Numbered from the stretch's first letter, positions 1 through 7,149 are shown. The stretch: DNA of 41,855 nt from Micromonospora pallida (GCF_900090325.1 NZ_FMHW01000004.1:1-41855), one strand, 5' to 3'. Notes: a model not told the origin generated them from the sequence alone. Numbers and translations: made by a program.

Positions 1-433
1 GAGCTGCTCATGGAAGCTGCGGGGCATCAGGGACCACTCGTCGACGTACGCGCCCCGGCAGGTCATGCCCCGGAGCCGGTTCTCGCTGCGTTCGTCGTTG
101 AAGGTGATGACCTCGACCGTGGTGCCGAGGATCGTGGCGGTCGGCGCCCCGGGTGTACGTCGTCGCCTTGGCCAGCGGTCCGAAGAGCACCGGGTCTCGC
201 AGCGGGTTGAAGATGTTCCGGACCGCCGTGTCGTACGTCTTCGCGGTAACGACCAGGTCCCGCTCTTTCGGGGTCTTCGGGTCGGCGAGGTACATCAGCC
301 ACCGGAGCAGACCGGAGGCGGTCTTCCCGGACCGGATGGCGCCCTCGGCGAGGTTGACGAAGAAGTTGCTCTCGCAGACGTACTCGATCTGCTTCTCCGA
401 CAGGGGCAGGCCCCGGAGGTCGACGCCGGTCAC
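1..433 (-). CDS. terL: Terminase large subunit, N-terminal part (left repeat copy, cut by window edge)
   Basis: GTG start at 433 overlaps the small terminase stop by four bases (GTGA). The frame begins MTGVDLRGLPLSEKQ and contains the Walker A motif GAIRSGKT near residue 31. A two-base loss near 155, compared with the right copy, breaks the frame after TYTRGA; the motif YVDEWSLM (Walker B) lies downstream in another frame. The protein continues at 39381-40222 through the terminal overlap. This copy has the correct bases at several points where the right copy is shifted. Confidence 0.85.
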
Positions 434-927
434 GTCGCGTCCTTACGCGCGTTGATCAGGGCTTCGCGCAGGTCGGTGAGCATGCTCTTCTCGGACTCGT
501 TGCCGGTGGCCTTGTCGTACTCGGCCAGCTTGAGTGCGGTGTTGGCGAGGGCCTGAATGGCGCTGGCGATGTCCCGCTTGTCCCGGAACGGCGGCTCGTC
601 GACGTCGCGCTCGTTGTAGTCGTTCTCCTTGCCACCGAAGTTGTAGATCTTGGCCTTGGAGAACATCTGGCCCATCAGCTTCTGGGCACCCGCGAGTGCG
701 TCGACCTGGAGCTTGGCGCGGCGGGCGGCGGCGTCGTCCTTCTTGGCCTGGGTGGCGACCTTCGTGCGCTCCCGGTCGAACGTCAGGCCGAGCTCGTCGG
801 CGATGCGGGAGATGGTCTTCCCCGAGCGGCCCATCTCCTTCGCGATGGCGTTCCGGCTCAGCTTCTGGGCGTGCAGCTCCTTGACGCGGTCGTAGTCGGC
901 CTGGGTGACGGGGCGGGGGCGGGTCAT
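430..927 (-). CDS. terS: Terminase small subunit (intact copy)
   Basis: 165 residues, ATG at 927. Residues 5-50 form a clear helix-turn-helix (QADYDRVKELHAQ, then KLSRNAIAKEMGRSGKTISR), of the kind small terminases use to recognise packaging-site DNA. The middle is a charged helix (VATQAKKDDAAARRAKL) suited to oligomerisation, and the C-terminal segment probably contacts the large subunit. Position is the strongest evidence: its stop overlaps the start of the large terminase. The right-hand copy (40651-41148) is frameshifted, so this copy should be used as reference. A general HTH regulator is the main alternative, but less likely at this place. Confidence 0.85.
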   Translation of the reverse strand: MTRPRPVTQADYDRVKELHAQKLSRNAIAKEMGRSGKTISRIADELGLTFDRERTKVATQAKKDDAAARRAKLQVDALAGAQKLMGQMFSKAKIYNFGGKENDYNERDVDEPPFRDKRDIASAIQALANTALKLAEYDKATGNESEKSMLTDLREALINARKDAT

Positions 928-955
928 GGGTCACCTCGTCACGGCCCTTGGCCGG

Positions 956-1197
956 TCAGGGGTCGGCGGACAACTCGACGTGGGCGGGCGGGGCGGCGAA
1001 CCCGACCGGAGAGCTGCGGGCGTATCCGGCCGTCTCGCGGAACAGGTCGAGTGCCTTGGCGGCGACGACGTCCAGGGGCTCGGCGGCTTCGACGATGACG
1101 GTGTGGCCGGCCACGGTGACGTCCACCTTGCCGGGGCGGGCGGATCGGTCACGACTGCTCCGAGGGGGAATTCCCGCCCTGCGGGGATGTTGACCAC
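956..1197 (-). CDS. Hypothetical 80-residue protein, first gene of the late operon (left copy, frameshifted)
   Basis: GTG start at 1197, stop at 956, 28 bases before the small terminase gene. Combining the two repeat copies gives an 80-residue acidic protein beginning VNIPAGREFPLGAVVTDPP and ending AAPPAHVELSADP. The middle (VTVAGHTVIVEAAEPLDVVA) looks like short beta strands followed by a helix. This copy lost one A near 1134 (CTTGCCGG against CTTGACCGG), which shifts the frame. I do not recognise a family. Placement suggests a small DNA-packaging or head accessory protein. Confidence 0.6.
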
Positions 1198-1243
1198 ATT
1201 CGGTGCCGGCAGTGGGGCCGGCCGAGTCCATAGGGGGCGGATC

Positions 1244-1419
1244 ATGCCGAACAACGGCAACGATGAAAACGAGCTGCTCCGCGAGGCGAAGGTGTCGATC
1301 CTCAAGAAGATCACCGAGCTCAACACCACCTCCGTGGGCCTGAAGGGGACCCTGGAGCTCGCGATGGCGTACACCGTGCTCGACCGGGGGAAGCTGCCGG
1401 CGAGACGCCGAAGAGCTGA
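1244..1419 (+). CDS. Hypothetical 57-residue protein, plus strand (left copy with 2-base insertion)
   Basis: ATG at 1244, preceded by a purine-rich GGGGGCGG. The intact version is in the right repeat (41465-41638). Here two extra bases near 1383 shift the last dozen codons. The protein starts MPNNGNDENELLREAK and is mostly one long amphipathic helix. Its GC content is lower than its surroundings. It is transcribed away from the late operon and converges on the HTH gene at 1564-1859. No family recognised. Confidence 0.6.
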
Positions 1420-1494
1420 CCGGGTGTGCGGGCAGGCCGGCCACCCACAGCGACCTGCCCGCGTTCCCCCGGCGCGTCCGACCTGGACGCGAAA

Positions 1495-1550
1495 CAGCCC
1501 GGGAGCCGTGGGGCTCTACCGGGCTGCGGACAGACTCCGCCTATGGGAGT
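1495..1550. terminator. Bidirectional terminator, two adjacent hairpins
   Basis: CAGCCCGG (1495-1502) pairs with CCGGGCTG (1519-1526), with an inner AGCC/GGCT stem. A second hairpin, GACTCC/GGAGTC, follows at about 1532-1550. They sit in the gap between two convergent genes, the 57-residue plus gene and the minus HTH gene, which is where a shared terminator is expected. Confidence 0.7.
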
Positions 1551-1563
1551 CGGTGAACAATCA

Positions 1564-1859
1564 TCATGCGGCGAGGGCGACTCCAACGTCAACTCGGCGT
1601 CGTCGTCCGCGGCCGCCGGTGCGCTTGTCCGCCTCAATGCGGGCGGCTTCGTCCAATGGGCTGTAGCCGCGCTGGGTGGTGAGGCCGTCCCGGTCCCGCC
1701 ACCGCCGGACCATCGCGGTGGTGATGTCGACGCCCAGGCGGTGGACGAGCTGCTGGCGGTGCCCCACTGCCGGCCGGCGTACGGGAGGAGTGGGGCCTCG
1801 GCGGGGCAGCGGCCGTCGGCGTCGAGGCGGAGACCGCAGCGCGGGCAGCGGGTAGCCAT
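1564..1859 (-). CDS. Zinc-ribbon plus helix-turn-helix DNA-binding protein (frameshifted)
   Basis: ATG at 1859. The N-terminus MATRCPRCGLRLDADGRC is a zinc-ribbon-like knuckle (CPRC...C). After one missing G near 1768 the frame continues VGHRQQLVHRLGVDITTAMV, then RRWRDRDGLTTQRGYSPLDE, which resembles a MerR-like or terminase-like HTH in which a helix pair is followed by an arginine-rich recognition segment. Repaired length is about 98 residues. It is the gene nearest upstream of the packaging genes, but a terminator and a plus gene lie between, so it is probably its own transcription unit. It could be a late-gene activator. Function not certain. Confidence 0.6.
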
Positions 1860-1897
1860 GATCCGAGCGTACCTTCCTAGGCTACTTCGGATGGCTC

Positions 1898-1934
1898 CAC
1901 CATAAGTGGCATTATGGTGCCCCATTTTTGGGGC
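1898..1934. promoter_or_regulatory. Palindromic operator candidate between divergent genes
   Basis: Perfect inverted repeat CACCATAA (1898-1905), six-base gap, TTATGGTG (1912-1919), followed by GCCCC-ATTTTT-GGGGC (1919-1934). The stretch is AT-rich against its surroundings and lies between the divergent HTH gene (start 1859, minus) and the plus gene at 2041. A TAGCCT -10-like hexamer faces the HTH gene. An autoregulatory operator is the simplest reading. The second hairpin could also act as a small terminator. Confidence 0.5.
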
Positions 1935-2040
1935 TAATCGGACATCGGCAGCCGCCCTGGTTCCCCTACGCACCGACGTGATTTCGACTGGACGGGTCGG
2001 TGAAAATTGATGGCGACTCACCTATGAACCAGGAGGACGA

Positions 2041-2919
2041 GTGGAACGAGCCGAACGCTTCCTCGCTGCGCTGCGCGAGACGCTCGAGCTTACGGATCGG
2101 CTGAACAAGCGCAGTCTCGAGCGGCAGTTCTGGGTGCCCCGGCCATCTTCGGTGTTCGACCGTGAGTTGCAGAACACTCAGGTTGACAAGCGGGGCATCC
2201 CGTGGGGACAAGATGAGGCAACGTACGCGTTCGAGATGGCCTACATGAGCATGTTTGCAGTTGGCGACCACCTGGCGGCCATCCATACGCTCCTCCAGCC
2301 CCCGATACCGGTGCTCGGTCAGGCGGTTCTGGCCAGATCGGTCTTCGAGAGCGCCGCCTTCGCCTTCTGGATCATGGACCCCCACATCACCGTGCGCCAG
2401 CGGGTGGCCAGGGCGTACCTCGTGTTCTGGTCCGAGGCCAAGAGGAACCTCAAGGTGACCCCGAAGCACGAGACGGCCAACGTCGCCGCCGCTCAGATGC
2501 ATCTCGACAAGGTCTTAGGGCGCATCGACGAGTTGGGGCTCAGCAGAGCCGGTGTCACCGTCGAAGGTGAGCAGATCCCGTCGAAGACGGTCCTAGTCGC
2601 GGAGCTATTCGCTGACGACCTCCTACAACCCCACAAGAACATTTACTCGCCCTACTCTGGCGTAACCCACGGGGAGATGACGGCGCTAATGACTCGCAAA
2701 CTCACCCCAACCGGTGCCGACCCTGTCTGGTCCATCACGCCGCGGCAACTCACCGAGAACGTCGAACTCGCGATGGCCGCGTTCCGAGCGCTCCACCGGC
2801 GGCTCTGCTTCGGTGGTATGGGTGCTCAGGGTATGGGCGGCCAGCCGGGGTTGGAGCACAGGCTCTGGGAGAACAACGTGGGACGCCGCCTAGAAGCCAT
2901 CCACCGGGCTCTGGTCTAA
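2041..2919 (+). CDS. Helical protein of unknown function, HEPN/DUF5677-like candidate (accessory gene)
   Basis: GTG at 2041 with an ideal ribosome site (AGGAGG, 4-base spacing). 292 residues and no frameshift. It reads alone on the plus strand between two minus-strand operons, the usual signature of a phage moron gene. The protein is almost all helical, soluble and without a signal peptide. It contains a conserved-looking block VFESAAFAFWIMDPHITVRQ (about 100-120) and YSPYSGVTHGEMTALM (about 204), an R...E...YS.SG..HG pattern reminiscent of HEPN-like DUF5677 proteins, some of which act in defence. That likeness is my inference. Codon use is less G/C-biased than its neighbours, suggesting separate acquisition. 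Confidence 0.6.
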   Translation: MERAERFLAALRETLELTDRLNKRSLERQFWVPRPSSVFDRELQNTQVDKRGIPWGQDEATYAFEMAYMSMFAVGDHLAAIHTLLQPPIPVLGQAVLARSVFESAAFAFWIMDPHITVRQRVARAYLVFWSEAKRNLKVTPKHETANVAAAQMHLDKVLGRIDELGLSRAGVTVEGEQIPSKTVLVAELFADDLLQPHKNIYSPYSGVTHGEMTALMTRKLTPTGADPVWSITPRQLTENVELAMAAFRALHRRLCFGGMGAQGMGGQPGLEHRLWENNVGRRLEAIHRALV

Positions 2920-2922
2920 GCA

Positions 2923-3591
2923 TCAGATGGCGTTCAGCACTTGGCCCTTCCGGTCAGCCTTCCGGGCCACAGCGAGTACGGCGGCCCGGGGCCAGATGTG
3001 CGCGACGCCTTCCACCGCACCGTCCAGCCCGCACCGGCAGCCCTGGCCGGTGCACAGGCACTGCTCGGCGCACACCACCGTCCCACCTCCGGGCCGGCGG
3101 TCTGCACCTCGAGGCGACGCACCTGGCACACCGGGCACGGCGGCTCACCGGGCACGAGGGACCGCTCGGCGTAGAGGCCGACGGCGTTGCGGATCCAGGC
3201 GTCCTCGTCGGCCAGGTGCCGAGCCACGATCGCGGCGGTGCCAGGCAGGAGAGCGGGGATGCCGGCGATGAGGCGGCCGAGCGGGTCGGTGTCGGCGGCG
3301 AGCCGGGTCATGACGGCGAGTCCGGCGATGCGCCGGTCAGCGCGGTCGGAGAGCACTTCCACCGGTTGATGCGGGGCATCCGGTCGGCGGTGGCGACCAT
3401 GTCCGGGGTGGGATCTCCGTGCCCACCGAGCGCGTGCGCCGCCCCCAGGACGGTGAGCGAAGCGCCTCCGGAGCTTCGAGCTGCTCGGCGGCGATCTGCT
3501 TGGCCTCGTCGTCGGCGAGCTGGGCGAGGTGGGTATGCGCCTTCCGGAGGGACCAGGCGTTGGCGGTGGCGTGCAGGTGGTACGGAGTCAT
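2923..3591 (-). CDS. Cys-rich hypothetical protein, last gene of the early operon (frameshifted; possibly two genes)
   Basis: ATG at 3591 overlaps the preceding stop (ATGA). The first 44 residues are helical (MTPYHLHATANAWSLRKAHT). The frame then shifts to ASLTVLGAAHALGGHGDP, again near 3362 to VEVLSDRADRRIAGLAVM, and again near 3100 to end in VVCAEQCLCTGQGCRCG and KADRKGQVLNAI. Each shift is repaired by one added G or C. The C-terminal half has CPVC and C...C.C....C.C clusters typical of zinc binding. A GTG at 3362 could start a separate second gene. No family identified. Confidence 0.5.
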
Positions 3592-3767
3592 CGGGCCTTC
3601 CGGGTGAGCAGGTTGATGGCGGCGCAGCCGAGCCAGGCCGCGGTGAGGGCGAGGAGGGTGGGCGGCGGCGGGTTGCCCCAGGTGCGTGCGGCGGCGTCGA
3701 GGGCGAGTACGGCGGCCGCCCCCGCCACCAGTGCGGCGGCGGAGGCGGCCAGGATGTGGCGGGTCAC
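3588..3767 (-). CDS. Small two-pass membrane protein
   Basis: 59 residues, GTG at 3767 overlapping the upstream stop (GTGA), and TGA overlapping the next ATG. It begins VTRHILAASAAALVAGAAAV and has a second hydrophobic segment around TLLALTAAWLGCAAINLL, with a Pro-rich turn between them (NPPPPT) and a basic tail RKAR. This is a hairpin membrane protein. It is intact and translationally coupled on both sides. Small membrane proteins in early operons sometimes block superinfection or host division, but nothing here decides the role. Confidence 0.6.
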   Translation of the reverse strand: MTRHILAASAAALVAGAAAVLALDAAARTWGNPPPPTLLALTAAWLGCAAINLLTRKAR

Positions 3768-4036
3768 AGGTGCGCCCCGGACGGCTGGATGGTGACCACG
3801 GGCTGGATGACGTCGTCCGGCCAGGGCTGGTCGTCGTCGGGGTGCAGGTGCAGTTGCCGATGCCGCAGCACTCCCGGCGCAGTCGTACTCTTCGCAGTCG
3901 CAGATGCCGTCGTCGCCGCTGCACAGGTACGAGCGCGGGCTACGCGCAGCCGTGGTCGCAGCGTGGGCAGTCGCAGGAACGATGCCATCGCCTGGCCGGC
4001 GTACGGGTCAGGAAGGCCGCAGACGTCGCACCTCAC
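3764..4036 (-). CDS. Cys-rich zinc-binding-type protein (several frameshifts)
   Basis: GTG at 4036. The start VRCDVCGLPDPYAGQ and the end DDVIQPVVTIQPSGAHL lie in one frame, but the middle cysteines appear in other frames (CDCPRCDHGC, YLCSGDDGICDCEEYDC, ECCGIGNCTC). Three single-base losses would join them into one protein of about 91 residues with well over ten cysteines. Stop overlaps the next start. The spacing of Cys pairs suggests two or three zinc knuckles. No named family. Confidence 0.4.
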   Translation of the reverse strand: MRCDVCGLPDPYAGQAMASFLRLPTLRPRLRVARARTCAAATTASATAKSTTAPGVLRHRQLHLHPDDDQPWPDDVIQPVVTIQPSGAHL

Positions 4037-4039
4037 CGG

Positions 4040-4249
4040 TCAGCCCTCCACCGGCGCGGCTTGCGCCTGCTTGGCGGCCAGGCGATGCACTCGTCGTGGA
4101 GTAGCCCGCTGGCTGCCGCTGCCAGGTGTACGCCTCGCCCTTGTAGACGCCGCGGCGGCAGTACTTGCAGGTGGTGAGGTAGGTGGTGGTGTTGCCGCTG
4201 GGCTTGAGGCTGGTGAGTGCGGTGGTGGGTCGGATCCGGGGACCGGTCA
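4040..4249 (-). CDS. Small zinc-knuckle protein (start uncertain, frameshifted)
   Basis: The segment encodes TTYLTTCKYCRRGVYKGEAY, with a CxxC pair and aromatic residues as in small zinc ribbons. After a frame change it ends VHRLAAKQAQAAPVEG and stops at 4040, four bases before the next GTG. No ATG or GTG is visible immediately after the upstream stop at 4247, so either the start codon is lost to a base error or translation is coupled. About 70 residues. Function unknown. Confidence 0.4.
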
Positions 4250-4576
4250 GCCCTCCTGCTGGTCGAGGGCCGCCAGGACGGCTTCAACGCACTTCTCCCA
4301 CACCGACAGCGGCACGAACGGCCCGATGTCCAGCAGGGTGCGGGTGAGGGCGTTGAAGACCAGGGCGTGACGGCGGCGGCGGTCGCTCGTCGTCCTGCGC
4401 GCGGGGCCCGGCGGAACGAGGGCGGCGGCCTTCGCGCGGTCCGCCATGCCGGAAAGCAGCTCGGCCAGCGCAGCGCGCATCTCGTCGTCGGTGGGCTCGG
4501 GTGCGATTTTCCGGGCGCACGCCTTGATGGTGCGCTTACGGGCGGCGCGTGGGCCGGTGCCTCCTACGTCGCCCAT
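4247..4576 (-). CDS. Hypothetical helical protein, 109 residues
   Basis: ATG at 4576 overlaps the end of the upstream gene. The frame begins MGDVGGTGPRAARKRTIKAC and ends with a regular helical region (LLDIGPFVPLSVWEKCVEAV). The basic N-terminal half and helical C-terminal half suggest a nucleic-acid or protein adaptor, but there is no recognisable domain. It is intact, unlike several neighbours. An upstream in-frame GTG at 4594 is the alternative start. Confidence 0.5.
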   Translation of the reverse strand: MGDVGGTGPRAARKRTIKACARKIAPEPTDDEMRAALAELLSGMADRAKAAALVPPGPARRTTSDRRRRHALVFNALTRTLLDIGPFVPLSVWEKCVEAVLAALDQQEG

Positions 4577-4973
4577 TTCCTCGGCCCATGCCACAGTAGG
4601 TCGCTGGCCTCGGTGAACGCCTGGCGCTTGGCCTGCTCCAGTGCGGCTCGCGCCTGGTCGCGTTCGGCGGTGAGGGTGGCGATTTGCCGGTCGCGGTCGT
4701 ACATCTCGGCGAGTCGGCCGGTGGCGAGGAGTCGGGCGGCGTCGCGGTCGCGGCGGAGCTGCTCCGGCTCGTCGTGCACCGGGAGGGTCGGCTGGCGACC
4801 GGGGCGTCTCCGGCGTCGTACGGGGCCGCGTCGGCGGGCTGCTGGCCCAGGTCGAGCTTGCCGAACGGGGCGAGCTGTCCGGCGCCCTCGCGGATTAGGC
4901 GTGCGTTCCAGTGCTCGCCGGGAAGCTCGGTGCCGGTGGGCATGGCGCGGGTGTCGGGGGTCTGGTCGGTCAC
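4564..4973 (-). CDS. Coiled-coil hypothetical protein (frameshifted)
   Basis: GTG at 4973 with a good ribosome site (GGAGG, 5-base gap). The N-terminal part reads VTDQTPDTRAMPTGTELPGE and WNARLIREGAGQLAPFGKLD. One missing C near 4800 breaks the frame, which resumes PVHDEPEQLRRDRDAARLLA followed by a long coiled coil (EMYDRDRQIATLTAERDQAR). Repaired length is 136 residues. The coiled coil implies dimerisation or binding to another phage protein. No family recognised. Confidence 0.5.
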
Positions 4974-4986
4974 GGTGTCCTCCGGG

Positions 4987-5216
4987 TCAGGCGCGGGTGC
5001 CGTGGGTGGCGTAGACGGTGGGCTCGGTCGGGGTGCCGGTGGACGTCTGCGCGCCGCCGGGCGTGGACTGGTAGGCGGCGGCGTGGAGGGCGTCGCACAG
5101 CCGGCCGAGCGGGTCGTCCTGGGGGCGTCGTCGACGAGGTGCTGGTGGAGGGTGGCCAGCTCGGTGGGGCTGTAGGCCGTGGCGAGGGCGTCGGCGAGGG
5201 CGGTGTCAGCGGGCAC
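4987..5216 (-). CDS. Hypothetical 76-residue protein (frameshifted)
   Basis: GTG at 5216, overlapping the end of the upstream gene. It begins VPADTALADALATAYSPTEL. After one missing C near 5120 the frame continues QDDPLGRLCDALHAAAYQST and ends PTEPTVYATHGTRA. Acidic and helical at first, with a Thr/Pro-rich tail. No known domain. Confidence 0.45.
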
Positions 5217-5405
5217 GGTGGGTCTCCTCGAGTTCGTGGCGGATGGCTCGTGCGCGGGCGGGGGTGACGTAGGGGTACTGCCGTCCGAGGGCTTCGTCGT
5301 CGTCCTCGGGGGCCGGCGGGGGACGTGGGCCTGGGCGCGTCGGATGGCCTCGCGGGCGCTGGCCCTGGCCCGCTTCATGCCGGGCGTCAGGTGTCGGGTG
5401 GTCAT
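5206..5405 (-). CDS. Hypothetical basic/acidic 66-residue protein (frameshifted)
   Basis: ATG at 5405 in an ATGA overlap with the preceding stop. It starts MTTRHLTPGMKRARASAREA. One missing C near 5303 shifts the frame, which resumes EDDDEALGRQYPYVTPARAR and ends HELEETHRAR. The basic start and short length would fit a nucleic-acid-associated factor, but that is only a guess from composition. Confidence 0.45.
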
Positions 5406-5754
5406 GCGCTGCTCCGGGTGTGGGTGGCGCAGGCGTTGCCGGCGATCGGGTCGACGGCGAGGGTGGTCTGCCCTTCGGCGTGGCACTGGAGGCAGAAGCC
5501 GAAGCCCTCGCGGGTGGGCTGCCGGTCGGAGTTGGTCACCAGGCGGAGGTTCGGACCGCGACCGGGCTGCGTCTCGCGCGCGCGGTCGTGAGTAACGGTG
5601 GGAGCTTGCGGTGGTAGCTGTTCCGCCGGAGAGAGTGAGCTTTCAATCCCAGTCCCAGGCGCCGGAGGCGACTGGGGGCGCAGGGGGTCTGGGGGCAGCG
5701 TGCCCCAGAGGGAGGTTCCTGGGTGGTTTCTCGGGTGGTTCCCGGACGGTTCAC
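5402..5754 (-). CDS. Hypothetical protein with C-terminal Cys pair (frameshifted)
   Basis: GTG at 5754 in a GTGA overlap with the initiator-like gene, and its stop overlaps the next ATG. It starts VNRPGTTRETTQEPPSGARC, written in the 11-bp GGGTGGTT repeat DNA, and after one frame change ends with LQCHAEGQTTLAVDPIAGNA and CATHTRSSA. The C..C...C..H spacing suggests a small zinc site. Repaired length is about 117 residues. The exact position of the shift, between about 5570 and 5640, cannot be fixed. Function unknown. Confidence 0.4.
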
Positions 5755-5762
5755 GGGTGGTT
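5711..5762. repeat. Cluster of 10-12-bp spaced GGGTGGTT repeats next to the iterons
   Basis: GGGTGGTT occurs at 5721, 5733 and 5755, with variants GGAGGTT at 5711 and GGACGGTT at 5744, giving steps of 10, 12, 11 and 11 bp, one helical turn each. The array lies about 15 bp from the 21-bp iteron set and may be a second protein-binding series of the same origin, or the start region of the next gene. Confidence 0.5.
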
Positions 5763-6256
5763 CGGGGGCGCTGCGTCCGTACGTACGTCGTCAGGATCCG
5801 TACGTACGGACTCTGTGTCGGTACGTACGAACGCAGAATCCGTACGTACCGACTCTGCGTCCGTACGCTGCTTCTTCTGCTTGCGCCGGTACTCCCGCAG
5901 CCGGGCTGCCTCAGCCGCCTTCTTCTCATCGATCTCGGCCTCTAGCTGAGCCCGCTCAGCGGGGTCGCGCTTCTTGGTCATGTCGAGGTTCCAGCGGGGG
6001 TGCCCCACCGGGTGGTGCCGTCGGGGACCAGGAGGCCGGCGGCCTCGAGCCGAAGCTCGGCGCGCTGGATCGTCCGCTCGTCGAAACCGGTGCGCCAGAT
6101 GACGTCGGCGATGCTGGCGTGGGTGTCGCGGCCGAACTCGTCGGCACGCTCGGCACGGGCGACGAGCACCGCGCGGGCCGTCGTGTCCGGCAGGCCGGCC
6201 TTTGTGCGCAGCATGGGTGCCTCGTCGAGGGCCCACTGCACGGCCTGGTAGCTCAC
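5751..6256 (-). CDS. Winged-helix replication-initiator-like protein carrying origin-like repeats (frameshifted)
   Basis: GTG at 6256 with AGGAG 6 bases upstream. Residues 1-90 (VSYQAVQWALDEAPMLRTKA, then FGRDTHASIADVIWRTGFDE, then RTIQRAELRLEAAGLLVPDG) form the winged HTH found at the N-terminus of phage replisome-organiser proteins. One missing G near 5998 stops the frame early. Repaired, RWGHPRWNLDMTKKRDP joins it to a charged helix (AEAARLREYRRKQKKQR) and a seven-residue tandem repeat RTDxxxV. Total about 168 residues. The DNA of that repeat is a set of 21-bp iterons, so initiator and origin may be one unit as in phage lambda O. If the frameshift is real, ATG 5981 starts a separate tail protein. 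Confidence 0.6.
5777..5868. repeat. Five 21-bp iterons around CGTACGTAC (candidate replication origin)
   Basis: The core CCGTACGTACG or a close variant starts at 5777, 5798, 5819, 5840 and 5861, exactly 21 bp apart (two helical turns). Copies 1 and 2 match over 11 bases, copies 3 and 4 differ at one base each, and the fifth is shortened to CCGTACGC. On the minus strand each repeat encodes V-R-T-D, always with the rare valine codon GTA, suggesting that the DNA sequence and not only the peptide is conserved. Confidence 0.7.
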
Positions 6257-6296
6257 CCGGTGCTCCTGATCTGCTGGTACTAGTCGGTCGGGGTGG

Positions 6297-6330
6297 CGGT
6301 CCGGGCCCCGGGGAGGTGAGGCCCGGACCG
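6297..6330 (-). terminator. Hairpin terminator or attenuator inside the early operon
   Basis: CGGTCCGGGCC (6297-6307) pairs perfectly with GGCCCGGACCG (6320-6330) across a 12-base loop. It lies in the gap between the gene ending at 6336 and the initiator-like gene starting at 6256, so it may reduce transcription into the distal half of the operon. There is no T-run, as is common in this base composition. Confidence 0.6.
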
Positions 6331-6335
6331 TACGG

Positions 6336-6776
6336 TCAGCGGGGCTCGGCGTCCGGCCAGCAGGCGTCCTCGGTGCACGCCTGGGCGCCGCGGTGGTCCG
6401 CCCACGCGGCGGAGAGCAGCGAGCACTCGTCGTCGTCCTGGGCGCACGCGGCCACCGGGACGGAGGACCTCTGTTCCTTGCCGAAGACGAACTTCCCGTT
6501 GGGCCGCTGGACGTACGTCGGCCGGTGGGCGACGGAGCCAGCACCGAAGGGCAGCCGGACGGCGACGGACGACCCGCCGTTGGTCAGCTCACGGGCAGGC
6601 GGGGCATGGTCGTGGTGGTCACGATGGTTCTCCTCGGTCTGGTCGTGCCGGGTGGCCATGGCGACGAGCAGGACCCGGCGGCGGTAGGCGGTGTGCTCTG
6701 GGTGCTCCCGGGCGATCTCCTCCGGCCGCGGCCACCGTTCGGCGATGACGGCCTGGAGCAGCTCGGCCCGGTTCAT
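6336..6776 (-). CDS. Hypothetical 146-residue protein
   Basis: ATG at 6776 in a TGATG overlap with the upstream HTH gene. It opens MNRAELLQAVIAERWPRPEE, followed by REHPEHTAYRRRVLLVAMAT. The middle is His/Asp-rich (RHDQTEENHRDHHDHAPP), and the last third has three spaced cysteines (VAACAQDDDECS, ACTEDACWPD). No catalytic motif is evident. The metal-loving His cluster and Cys pairs may bind zinc. Intact reading frame. Confidence 0.5.
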   Translation of the reverse strand: MNRAELLQAVIAERWPRPEEIAREHPEHTAYRRRVLLVAMATRHDQTEENHRDHHDHAPPARELTNGGSSVAVRLPFGAGSVAHRPTYVQRPNGKFVFGKEQRSSVPVAACAQDDDECSLLSAAWADHRGAQACTEDACWPDAEPR

Positions 6777-7149
6777 CAGCCGGTCCGGATGGAGGCGCGG
6801 CGGCGGGCCCGCTGGCGGGTGACGGTGCGCGTCGTGACGCCGAGCCGCTTAGCGATCTCCCGGGCGGACTCGCCGCGTGCGGTGAGTCGGTCGATCGCGG
6901 CGTGAATCTCCGGCAGGGTCATCTGCGCCGGTCGCGGACCGTCGACGGCCCGGTCCACGACGACCTCGTCGAAGCCGTGTCTGGGTGCGCGCTGGTTGCT
7001 GACGGACCCTCGGATGTAGCCGCGGCTCAGGTAGCCGCGATGGTTGGCGGCCTTGGCGGCGGCGATGGCCTCGGGCAGCAGCAGCGCTGGTGGCGGCGTG
7101 CGCTGGCGGTGCCGTGCCTGCGGGCCGGACAGTCCGGTGTGGCGGTCAC
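6776..7149 (-). CDS. Helix-turn-helix DNA-binding protein (frameshifted)
   Basis: GTG at 7149 overlaps the previous stop (GTGA). After about 12 codons one base is missing, then the frame runs ALLLPEAIAAAKAANHRGYL, SRGYIRGSVSNQRAPRHGFD, EVVVDRAVDGP, and ends with a clear HTH: EIHAAIDRLTARGESAREIA then KRLGVTTRTVTRQRARRRA. The fold resembles resolvase-type or WhiA-like HTH segments. Repaired length is 124 residues. It is probably a regulator or a DNA-binding partner of replication proteins. An ATG at 7192 in the same frame as the C-terminal part is a less likely start, because it would overlap the upstream gene by 46 bases. Confidence 0.5.

Larger units (their letters stand above)
1..1638. repeat. 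Left copy of the 1.63-kb terminal direct repeat
   Basis: This stretch is repeated in the same orientation at 40223-41855. By eye the two copies are identical apart from about 15 one- or two-base indels, mostly in runs of G, C, T or A. It carries the start of the large terminase gene, the small terminase gene, an 80-residue ORF, a 57-residue plus-strand ORF and a terminator. The differences look like sequencing error rather than divergence because substitutions are nearly absent. The repeat is best explained as the unresolved overlap of a circular or circularly permuted genome. True terminal redundancy is the alternative. Confidence 0.93.

Noticed and set aside
1..1638. Terminal repeat as insertion sequence or gene duplication
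   Set aside because: It has no transposase, no inverted ends, and cuts the terminase gene at arbitrary positions; copies differ by indels only.
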